A program made the translations under genes and the position numbers. Shown here in pieces: positions 48,010 to 57,923 of a DNA stretch of 64,000 bases. Source of the stretch: Rostrohypoxylon terebratum (lineage: Eukaryota; Ascomycota; Sordariomycetes; Xylariales; Hypoxylaceae). A model generated the notes under the pieces. It worked only from the letters and a program-made list of their open reading frames with translations. It was not told the DNA's origin and did not search any database. The stretch spans positions 372,001 through 436,000 of the forward strand of contig MU385866.1 in the NCBI GenBank assembly GCA_022497145.1. Reading direction: 5' to 3'. Numbering within the stretch: position 1 is the stretch's first letter; the number at the start of each line of letters is the position of its first letter.

Positions 48010-50883
48010 ATTGGACCTCTGGCACGGCAGCACGGTGGCACACTGGCACCTTTTACTGTTGTACCTTTAATACCTTTTTGACTTTCGGGACTGAGGCAAG
48101 TGGGGCTTACAAGGATCATCATTCTGTTACAGATCCTGAGACGCGTCAGGGATTAAACCCCCTGGCCCTTACACCCCCTGCCTGCATACTATTTTCCGTA
48201 AGACCAATGAGAAGAGTGCCCGAGGCAACTGAAATTCAACATCAAACGCGCTCCCGCTGACGAACGAGACGACAACTCCTAATCTTGGTCGGAATTGTCT
48301 AAGTTCCAGAGCCTCTAGCCCTTTTTTTTTTCCCTATAGGATACATTCGATACATCCATTACATCCTATCCCACCACTCATCGTCGATGAGAATGAGCCA
48401 ACAACAATACCGAACGCAGCCGTAACTCTGCATTCTGCTCTGCGCTGCGCTGCGCTCTGCTCTCCATTCTCCATTCTGCGTTCTCCGTTCTCTCTGCACT
48501 TACTCTTATTACTACTCTGCAGTCTCTGCAGTCTGATTTTATTCTCACGAACCAGAGCCTGCCGATTCACTTTTCAATCATCTCATCATCTCATTATACC
48601 CTCCCTCAAATCACGCCAGGGTTTTATCTGAAGCCCCGGCTACACCATTCCACGATGTTAGAGGTCCAAGTATCGACCAACCCACCATCATCTCCTCCAC
48701 TTTACCACTCGACCACGTCGCTCCGCCTCCCCATCCATTATTTCTCTCCGCCGTCATTGGCTACTATCGCCATTCCGGAGCCATCCATCTCGTGGCTTCG
48801 TCAGTCCGTTCTTTGTACCTAGGTAGTTCTTGGCCATCCGGTCTTTCAGATGAGTTCACTTACGTTTGCCTATCAAAGCCCCTCATCTCACATCTTAGCT
48901 TCCAATCATTCAACCATCCAAGCAACGCACCGGTCGGCTAAACTGCTGAGCTCTTTTAGTGATTATGGTTGCTAGATCTCAATGGATGACAGGCTTTAAG
49001 TTTTCGTATGCACCTCTCCTGGCTTCTTAAACAGACGTTGCCTGCTTTAAGCTTCATTCGCCAACCTGATTGGCGATGTCGCGCATACTACCCAACGCAA
49101 GACATCGAAAAAATAGATATCAGCTTTTGCGAGGTGTGGTCTTCGAACCAGACTAACCAGAAACTTCTCACCGGGCAGACTCAGCGTGTCAGTAGTAGAG
49201 ATTTCCTCATTTAAACAATTCCACCTCGACCGATTACATACTACACCGCAAAGGATGTGTTTCGCAGCAAGATGTATTCGGCCGGCTGGTTCCACTGGCC
49301 CTGGTCTCTACTCCACGAGACCCTAGAGTGTGTTTCCAAAGAACAAGACCCCTGGTTGGTAATAAGAGATTATACTTTTCGGAAACCTGTCTTTCTCCAG
49401 ATCGACGTATCCGGTCCACGAAAGTGTCATGGTCGTGTCATACGACCCTACGGCAGCAGAATCCTAACTATGTTATACCTTATTCTGTATGGCTCGTGGC
49501 CTTACGCAGTATTTACGCGCAAAGAACCAGCAACCCTCCGAGACCTATTTTTCGCGGCTCTTGGTAGTTCGCAAATCGTCCCGTCGTTCCAGCCTGCTTC
49601 TTGACCCGCATGCGCCGTATCTACACAGTAGGTACGTATGTATGTGAGGGTATGATGAATACCTATTTTGCACCTTGCCACATGGTCCGGACACAGATGA
49701 TGAGACCTGTCGCTTCCCATGAGGCTCAACGGGAGCGGGAAGGGCTAAAAATAAGTGGGATGTTTGTTTATGGTGTTCATGTAGAGCTTCATTTAACTTC
49801 CAATTGCCGAAGACATGTGTTTTATTTGATCTAATGAAATTCTCATCACATTTCTCATCTTTCATTTTTTCGATATCAAATTACGTCCGTCCTGTTATAT
49901 CAAGACCCCTGCTCGACTATTCCAAAAGAGTTGGAGACTTCATGGATATTTTCTGACTGGGGTTGTCCCTAGTCGTCAGTCTAATCACTTTCTGGCTACC
50001 TCTTACATGCTAGGTACCCGAGACCCATCTGCCCTCTCCGCCGCTCCCCCATACGCTCACCACTCTCCCCTGCCCTGGAGGTGCCCTGAAGGCTTGAGTA
50101 TTCCTCGCAACACATCATCGACGAACAGATGTAACCCTCCGTACCCTGTATCGCAAATCCTTGCAGAGCCCTGCCCGCCGGTCCCTGGTCTGCCCTGTCT
50201 TGCCTGTCTCTTTCCAGCAAGCCAAGCAGAACCTCGCACACCACCTAGTCCCTCCTAGTCCCTCCTCAGTCTCTCCTGTTGAGTTCACGTTCACAGACGT
50301 GGCCAGGTTTGTGTCAAGGACTCCGGCTTACCTCCTACCGATGTTCCGAGCCTGGTCCAGCCTGACCGTGTTGGATTATAATCGGACTGTCCATGGGTCC
50401 CTAGGTAGTGCCTGTTACTCGAGAGGACCTCTTTATATCTCTCCGTCTTCTGCACCGCCCCTCCATTGACCTGCCCTTTTACTCCTCTTCTCGCCTCGCC
50501 GCTCTCCCTCACACCATTATACTAAGGCATTCATACTACTAGTCGCTCCTTTTTTCCAAGCCCTTAACAAACTCTATTATATTGCCACTCTGGTCTATAA
50601 CACTGGGAGCTGGCTCTCTTCCTTCCGACCTGGACACCTCCGTCTATGTGAAGCAAGCATCAACTAGCTTATCTAACGAGTTGTTCTGTCCCCAGTCAAC
50701 TCATTACATTCATTAATTAAGACCTTACGCACTCGACCTTGAGCTCAACGCTGCTCACCAATAACATATACACTCACTTCCTCCCACCCTCGACGTGGGA
50801 CAACCCACATAACTCTACATTCCTTCCCAAATTAAAATCTCACCAACGTCATCGGAGATTATAGTTCACACTACCTATTGACC

Positions 50884-51003
50884 ATGTATGTTATGAAAGG
50901 TCACCTAGCTGCCGTGACGCCCTCGTGCATGGGCCACATAGCTACCCCTTGTCGATATCATTATATCGACCAGCATCCTCACGTCGTCTCGTTCATTGAC
51001 TAA
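50884..51003 (+). promoter_or_regulatory. 39-codon uORF before the Rua1-domain gene
   Basis: ATG at 50884-50886, TAA at 51001-51003, ending 12 nt before the main ATG at 51016. The peptide is not low-complexity: it starts MYVMKGHLAAVTPSCMGH, is His/Tyr-rich towards the end (RYHYIDQHPHVV) and finishes SFID. That composition is unlike random leader sequence, so it may act as a translation-control peptide. No experimental or comparative evidence is available here. Confidence 0.45.
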
Positions 51004-51008
51004 CCTTC

Positions 51009-51023
51009 ATGTGTCATGGATAG
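51009..51023 (+). promoter_or_regulatory. Four-codon uORF overlapping the Rua1-domain start codon
   Basis: ATGTGTCATGGATAG encodes Met-Cys-His-Gly-stop and contains the main ATG (51016) out of frame. Ribosomes initiating here would pass the main start. The next in-frame ATG of the gene is at 51076, which would give a protein 20 residues shorter. Confidence 0.45.
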
Positions 51024-53164
51024 TATACAGTCTATAACAGATCAAATCACATTCCTTTCACAACAGACAGATATCATGGACTCAAGTCAGGCGCAACTGT
51101 ATGAAAAATTCGGACCGGCGATATATGACAGAAGCTCACAGTACGACAGGAGGCAGCAAATACAGGCGCCTACTTTTACGCTTACCTCGAACGACAAGTT
51201 CATTGGAGAGGTTCCGCCACCGCATCCGCCTCCACTGAATCCGATGAACAGGAATGAGATGCCAGTTAAGACGGAGGCTCAGGTGGCACCTACTGGGGTA
51301 TGGGCGACGCCAGCACCGGAAACGCGACCAAGACCAGCTACTATCCACGAAGGCTTCTCATTCTGCGCCGCGGATGAATTCGGAACCATGCCTTCCTGGG
51401 CAACGCCGTCTGGGTTAACCATTCACACACCAAGCGATACTATGTCACGACCCGTTTCGATGCACCAAGACTTTTACCCGGTCACGACGATGGATAGCAG
51501 TATGTTTTACTTAGGAAAGCGTAGAATAACCGCTAATTATGAAATAGGCCCATGGGGACCTAAGCCATGCGACGATCATCTCGAGGTTCCTAACCTAGAC
51601 ATGGATATGAGCATTGGTCAGGCATATACGACAGACGAGGCAATTCCGATCATAGACCTGAGATACTCTGGTCCTCATATGGACAATGAATCGATGGGCT
51701 TCGAATCTGGTTTAAATCCTAGGCGGATGTCTGGATCGTCTTTCACCGTGTCAACAACAGGCAACCTCTCCGAGATGCCTTCATACGAGGATTTCTCTGC
51801 CGCCTTATCCGAAGCTCCGTCATTCACCTCGGATTACCCGCCACCTTCGAACCGCAACTCCCTTATGTCCTCAACACAACTCTCTCCCGTGGCTTCTCCT
51901 CGCATGACTCCCCAGAGCCGTTCAGATCTCGTCCGAACTGCAAGCCGTGGACGTGGTGCTTCGCCGTCTCCTCGACCAGGAATGAGATCTGCTCCCTACA
52001 ACGTTGAAAGCAGTGCGAGGAACAAGAGGTGGTCTACCGGGTCTTACGGTACTAACGCTAACCGCCGACCGTCACCTTTCGTTTACCACCACACGCACGA
52101 TGCTTTTGGTCCCCGGATGTCTTCGAGGCACTCATCTCCTACAATGCCGAACCACCCGCTTCCGTTGAACTTCGGAAACCTTCAGGCCGTCCAGCAACAT
52201 CCATTCCTTGTGTCGCATCCGCCAGCTTTCCGAAATAGCATGCTTCTTCCAACGCAATTACCGTCTCAATTGCCTTCACAGCATTTCCACCCGGAGGCTC
52301 ATCATCATTTCGAAAACCCCCCGCCTCTGCTGTCTCACGGACTCTTTAGGATGCTGCAAAGCAACGCTGACCCACATTCCCTGCATGGGCATTACACAGA
52401 CTTATCCGATCCACCAGATCTGTATGCTTCCCTGCAGGAAGAACAGGTACCGCCACCGCCTGAGGACATGAATCCTTCGGATCCGGATCTAGTCCCTCAC
52501 GAGCAAGAGTTAAGATTTGAAGGCGACTTGTACACTCCGAAGTGGGTTCGCGGTCATGGAAACAAGAGAGAAGGATGGTGCGGTATTTGCAAGCCTGGTC
52601 GATGGCTAGTGCTGAAGAATTCTGCTTTCTGGTACGACAAGAGTTTCACACACGGTATCAGTGCGGCGACCGGCAATCCCTTCCAAGAACCTCAAGAGAC
52701 CAGGCGGATGGACGGCAATCCCGATGTCTGGGAAGGCCTTTGCGGAAGCTGCAACGACTGGATAGCCTTGGTTAGTAGCAAGAAAAAGGGTACAACTTGG
52801 TTTAGGCACGCGTACAAGGTAAGAACTCAAGCGACGTCCGTCATTATAGCCATAATACTAATTTCCATTGCAGTGCCATACGCACCCTAAGATCAAGGAT
52901 GCGCCTAAAAGGCGACGCGAAAGTGGAAATACGAGAGCTGTCGCAGCTTCTCAGATCTCAAAGCCTAAGATTGAGACTCAACAACCTTCAACGCCTCAAC
53001 CAAAGTCTACACCTGTATCGTTAGCGACAACGCCGGTTCCTATTCCTATCCCAGTACCTGGGTCTCTGCCGCATCAGCAACACCAGCAGCACATGGTCCA
53101 GCCACAACAACCTACTCCAAAAAAGTCATTCCCTCCACTCGACGGACTAACTAACATGATTTAA
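51016..53164 (+). CDS. Rua1-type C-terminal-domain transcription regulator (2 exons, 697 aa)
   Basis: Spliced as 51016-52818 and 52874-53164 (698 codons including stop) with a GTAAGA...TTGCAG intron. The N-terminal about 480 residues are Ser/Pro/His/Met-rich and disordered. The conserved part (about 500-605) matches the Rua1 C-terminal domain first named from Ustilago: LYTPKWVRGHGNKREGWCGI (first CxxC C522, C525), then KPGRWLVLKNSAFWYDKSFT HGIS, GLCGSCNDW (second CxxC C576, C579), and directly after the intron CHTH (C602-H605). The Cys/His set suggests zinc binding; DNA binding is inferred. The tail is Pro/Gln-rich. Two uORFs precede it. If the intron is retained, translation ends after a hydrophobic tail (SVIIAIILISIAVPYA) and loses CHTH. 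A shorter start at 51076 is possible. Confidence 0.88.
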
Positions 53165-55445
53165 TATTGTGTTAAATTCACCCGAGTCATCTTTTCAGAC
53201 CAATCGTCTCTTATTATGTCTGGGTAGAAATCTTGGACGAGCAATGAAACATTTCCTTGGATTCCCCCCGTCAATTCTCAGACGGACTTCTATAGACGGA
53301 CAGCCGGGCCTACACCCGGCGCCACCAATCTCACTCATCCCCTCTCTACGACCAGCCACATGGTCCCAACTTTTCATTATCATCTACATCACACTATACC
53401 CCAACATGAACAGAATCTTCTCCAGCTGAGAATGCTATGACGAATCAAGCAACAACTGGTTGATATTTTTTATGAGGCATGGGATAGACCGGAGGGTATT
53501 TATCGCGGCGGTTACGACAAAACAAAAAAGATTGCTTCACTTCGTTGTGCGGTATTTTACTCACACCTACGGTGGCGTTTTCTAGGAAGCCTGCCTGCCT
53601 AGGTGGTAACATTACGCACCAGCCGTTGATCTTATAACTTTTTTTGCGTCTGGCTTTCAATCCTCTTTCGATGTCCATATGCGAACATACAAACTTCTTT
53701 TTTACAACCTACCTACCTAGGTACACTTAGCTGTTTCTTTTTCCTTTTTTTTTTACTCTAATTAATGTAGATAGCTCAAACATGGTGATACCCTCGGAAA
53801 ATATTGGGGGTGATACGGGGGCTGGGGATCGGCAAGAGGAGGAAAGGGTCGCGGGTTTTTTCTCACTATCGGGAACGGGGTTGCGCGGGTGGTGGTTCCA
53901 ATGGCTGGCTCTCAGTCTATATAGCCCTGCTGGGCAGCGGTAGAAATATTTGGGATAGGGAGGGGAAAGGGAGAGGGGGGACACGAAACATTGCGATATC
54001 CGTAGACTTAGCTAGATGATGAACGAATGATTTCTTAGTACCGAAAAGCACCAAACAAAACAGCGATGTTGGTTTTCTCTATCTTGCCTCATCATGGATT
54101 TTTAGTGTTGTGATTTGTGATGTGTGATTTTGTCTCTTCGGCAGACAGGGCTATGTCGAGTAAACGCCACCAACTTTAGTCAAACAGTCCCATGGATCAG
54201 GGGGAACGGCATCCTTTTTTTTCGAGCCGCACGGGCGGATGAATTCCACGTAAGCCGTCGAAACCGTCCAGAGCCTGCTTTCTGGAGCTAGGTAGGACCC
54301 AGGTCAGATGGCATGTAGATGATATGCTGGCCATCGGATTATCAACCAATGCGAGATACAGGTGTAGATGATCCCTTGAGGGCGTACATACAACTCACCT
54401 GGCAGCTACATGATCTTGGAATCTTGGAATCTTGGATAAGCCCTGGCGATCAGATGTGGTCGTGGCCTACGGAACCGGGAAATACCCAGGAGCTCCCCCA
54501 CCGGAGAGCCGCCAGCGCGGAAAGATATCCTTACAGGTGTGCTGGAACTTGGGAAGGGGGAAGGGCTCGGGCGTTTGGATAAGCCACGCTTAACCGCGGG
54601 TCTCTGGCTGCTGCTGCTCTGCTACGGGTTTCGTGGCGACACAGCCGTAAAACTTAAGGGACCCGATCCCTGGCAATAGGATCTGATCCGACAGACCCAG
54701 AGCCATGGCTAGGTAGGTACCTAGTAGGACGACGTCAGCCAACGGATTATTCTTGAGGCACTGGTTTCGTGCTTAAGATCGAGGATGGGAGTTCAATTAG
54801 TCGCTGGCCAGCGCTAATATAGCCGGGTTTTCAAATCGCCTCACTAAATAGGTATGTATCCGCCTCGATCTTGAAGATCGATCAAATGATTTTTTTTAAA
54901 AAAAATGAGCGAAAAAATGAGAAAATACATGTGACAAATATTTATAAGATAATAGAAATAAAACAAGGAAAAAAAAGGAAGAAAAAAAACATACAACACC
55001 ACGGATTCGCCGGTCGTCACCGACCCGACTACTAATGCGGCTGTAGCCAGCTTATCTATGGGAGAGCGGACGGGATCCCGAGTTCTCTAGCTCATATGGT
55101 CGTATGTGCTAGCCTATGGTAGTAACGCAGTATATATGTGCACTGCAGTCTTTTTAGGCCCCACCTACCTAGATTCCCTTCCCACCATTTCACATTTCAC
55201 ATCACCATTTCAAGTTTGTCTCGTAGATTACCGAAATTCGACAAGGCAAATTGACAGTCACCCGCATAATTCGCCAAAAACGAGAAGAATATGGGATGAA
55301 TCGCAGGATCCCATTCGTTGCTAACATAACACGTCGCAAATCCTCGCTACCTATGGAGGTGTCATGCCAGCAACATCCATCCATAACCTCCGATTCACCA
55401 CACGCTAAATTTGCAGCGCTCTTCTCCCTTATCCCAACGCACCCC
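53165..55445. other. Convergent spacer between the Rua1-domain gene and the aldo-keto reductase
   Basis: About 2.3 kb with no supported gene. It has three tandem ATCTTGGA units (54413-54436), CCTAGGTAC palindromes at about 53716-53724 and 54715-54726, and an A-rich block at about 54890-55000. Confidence 0.55.
54413..54436. repeat. Three tandem copies of ATCTTGGA
   Basis: Three exact 8-bp units in intergenic DNA. Confidence 0.85.
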
Positions 55446-56594
55446 TTACTGGTGCCCCGAAATCTGCTTCGGCTGGTACAGCTCCTCCAAGTACCTCTCC
55501 TCCTCCTCGCTCAACACCTTCCCGCCCGCCTCGATCGCCTCGTCGATCCTCTTCGTGCTCGAGAACCCGATGATCGGGCTGGCGACCCTGCGATTGATCC
55601 ACGCGAGCGCGACGTGGCTCATGGGCCAGCCCTTCTTGCCCGCCAGCTCCTGCACCCTCTCGATGATCGTCAGGTCCGGCTCGACGGTGCCGTGGGAGCC
55701 GGGGGAGGTGTCCTTCTCCATCTTGCTCCTCTCGGTGGAGCCGAACTGCGCGGGCGGGCGGGCGAGGTGGCCGCGGCAGAGGGGCGCCCAGGGGATCAGG
55801 CCAACGCCGGTGTCGTTGCAGAAGCGGTTCATCTCGCGCTCCTCCTCGCGGTACAGCAGGTTGTAGTGGTTCTGCATGGACACGAACTTGGTCCAGCCGT
55901 TGCGCTCCGCCGTGAACTGGTACCGCGCGAAGTTGACCGCCCACATGCTGCTCGCGCCGATGTACCGTACCTTGCCCAGCTGCACCAGGTCGTGCAGCGC
56001 CTTCATCGTCTCCTCCATCGGCGTGTGCGGGTCGTACCGGTGGATCTGCAGCACGTCGATGTAGTCGACGTCCAGCCGCTTGAGCGACGCTTCCACGGCG
56101 TTGAAGATGGCCGCCCGCGACAGCCCGTACTGGTTGATGTAGTCCTTGGACTTGTCGACGGCGGCGCCGTGCGCGAAGTGCCGGATGTCGGGGGACTCGC
56201 CGACGGCCCAGAAGCACTTGGTCATGATGATCACTTTCTCGCGCGGGATCTTGTACTTCTTAATCGCTTTGCCCACGATCACTTCGCTCGCGCCTTGCGA
56301 GTACACGTTCGCCGTGTCCCACGTGTTGAGGCCTTTGTCGTAGGCGTACTTGAGCAGAGGCAGAGCCTAGAGGGCAACGTTAGTACGGCTGGTGCTATGG
56401 TTGTCTGAGGTGAGTCTCCGGGGCCTAGTCACCTCTTCTTCGTCAACGGCCCATGACTGCGCCTTGGTATCACCAAAACTCATACACCCGAATATCGGGA
56501 CTGAGATTCTCAAACCACTGTTACCAAGTCTACGATACTCGACCTTGGTCGCATCTAGCGACTCTTGGAGAGACTTGGGGATAGTGGAAGCCAT
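55446..56594 (-). CDS. Aldo-keto reductase (2 exons, 360 aa)
   Basis: NAD(P)H-dependent oxidoreductase of the AKR superfamily with a TIM-barrel fold; resembles the YajO/aryl-alcohol dehydrogenase-like group. Spliced as complement(55446-56366, 56433-56594), 361 codons including stop, intron GTGACT...TCTAG. The catalytic tetrad is present: Asp71 and Tyr76 in WDTANVYSQG, Lys104 in IIMTKCFW, His163 in VLQIHRYD. The C-terminal cofactor motif region has IIGFSSTKRIDEAIEAGGKV. The second exon has an extreme third-position GC preference compared with neighbouring genes, which produces a 385-codon antisense frame. No biosynthetic core enzyme lies nearby, so the substrate cannot be inferred. A possible reason for the bias is recent transfer or GC-biased conversion, but this is speculative. 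Confidence 0.93.
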
Positions 56595-57923
56595 GGCGAT
56601 TCTAACTGGCGATTGAAGTTCAAACCCACGTTTCTACTAACAAAGAAGTCTCGATGAAGTTGAGACGAGCTTGGAACGTTCCAAGGTTCCAAGTTCCCGA
56701 GATTACAGTTTATGTACCTGCCGACAGGCTTATGGTAGGCATGGTAAGTATGGCAGGTACCCCCGGGGCCATCCATAATGTGTCACAGGTTACATCTGTT
56801 CTGGCTGAACTCTATATTCCCCGCAGATTCCGGAAGCAATTTCCATTAGCGCTTCGTTAAATCCCTTCTCTAATCTCCAATCTCCAGCGGGGTAGCTCAG
56901 AGCTGTTGCTACATAGTAGCATTCGAAGTTACATACTATCGCCGCTATGGCCTATGACCGATGGCTCGGGTTGCACCAGACGGCCGCTAGCGTGACATCC
57001 GTCCATAACTAGCGGTTATCCTTACCAATGATGTCTTGTATGCAGTTGTCGACGTACACACTATTGGACAATGCTTCGATCACGTCATCATTCGTTATTA
57101 GTAATGAGGTAGGAGCTACACTTTTTTTTCCCTTTGTAATGCTACCCGTCGAATCCGAGATTGGTTAAGCGAAGATTCATTATATCCTCCATCATACATC
57201 GATGCGAGTTTCATTTTTCATTTTTTCATAAAATGGAAACCATCTATGGTCATTGTCATATTCCCGTCTATGACTCCCATATCGTACCTAAGGTTCGACC
57301 TGTGTTCCGCAAACAGCGATCGTATCATAGTTGGTGGCAGTCGAGTTTCTGTAACCCTAGAATTCGATCCGATTAGTACTACAAGAACCACAACTAAACC
57401 GACGTCGCAATCGTTGCTTCTTGCTTCACGTTGATATATAATATACTTCTATATCCATAAGTAGGAAAGTAACAGGTCAGTGTTCTAGTTCACCCCGTGG
57501 ACGGCGAGCGGTAGGGTATACCTACCTAGATTATGGTCTACCTAGTAGTATTCTAAGCGCAAATCTTGGTTTGTTCATGATTTATATTGTATGTGCGTGT
57601 CGTAACATATACAGCATCTAGTTTACCCTAGTAATCTAGATTTGAGCGCCTTCATGGCATCTCATATCCACCTCGATGTATGCAACCGTTTCCGAAGAAC
57701 ATGCGCACTAATCAATCAGATTTTATCCTACCAACCTAATCCACCACAGTGTTTATGGTGTTTCCCGTTGCTTAGTCTATCCAATTGCCAGCACTGGTTC
57801 GATCTAGTAACGAATCAAAGGGTATCATTTGCTCCCAAAGATACTGCGAAACTAACCGCAGAGGACCATCGGAGTAAAACCATCCCATAAACGAGTTTTG
57901 TCTCCCGCGACCGACGAAACCTT
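56595..57923. other. Spacer between the aldo-keto reductase and RdRP genes
   Basis: About 1.3 kb containing the aldo-keto reductase upstream region and the RdRP 3' side. A GGTAGCTCAGAGC string at about 56890 resembles a tRNA D-arm, but no T-arm or acceptor stem follows. No gene is supported. Confidence 0.55.

Larger units (their letters stand above)
44532..50883. other. 6.4-kb gene desert before the Rua1-domain gene
   Basis: Longest gene-free stretch of the window. All open frames are short and lack motifs. Contents include a 9-bp tandem repeat around 46050-46085 (ACGCCCACA units), three CTAGAGGC units (47261-47284), three ACTGGAACA units (47983-48009), CTCTGC/CATTCT pyrimidine-rich repeats at 48433-48505, and CCTAGG-type palindromes at about 46748, 46776 and 48819. 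The last 2 kb is pyrimidine-rich and may be promoter or a long untranslated leader of the regulator downstream. Confidence 0.5.

Noticed and set aside
49257..49604. 115-codon plus-strand frame in the gene desert
   Set aside because: No family resemblance, no codon bias, and overlapping frames of similar length on both strands.
55251..56408. 385-codon plus-strand open frame
   Set aside because: Antisense to the aldo-keto reductase; it exists because of that gene's extreme GC3 and has a low-complexity Arg/Leu/Val product.
56888..56950. tRNA gene suggested by GGTAGCTCAGAGC
   Set aside because: No matching T-arm, anticodon arm or acceptor stem could be drawn.
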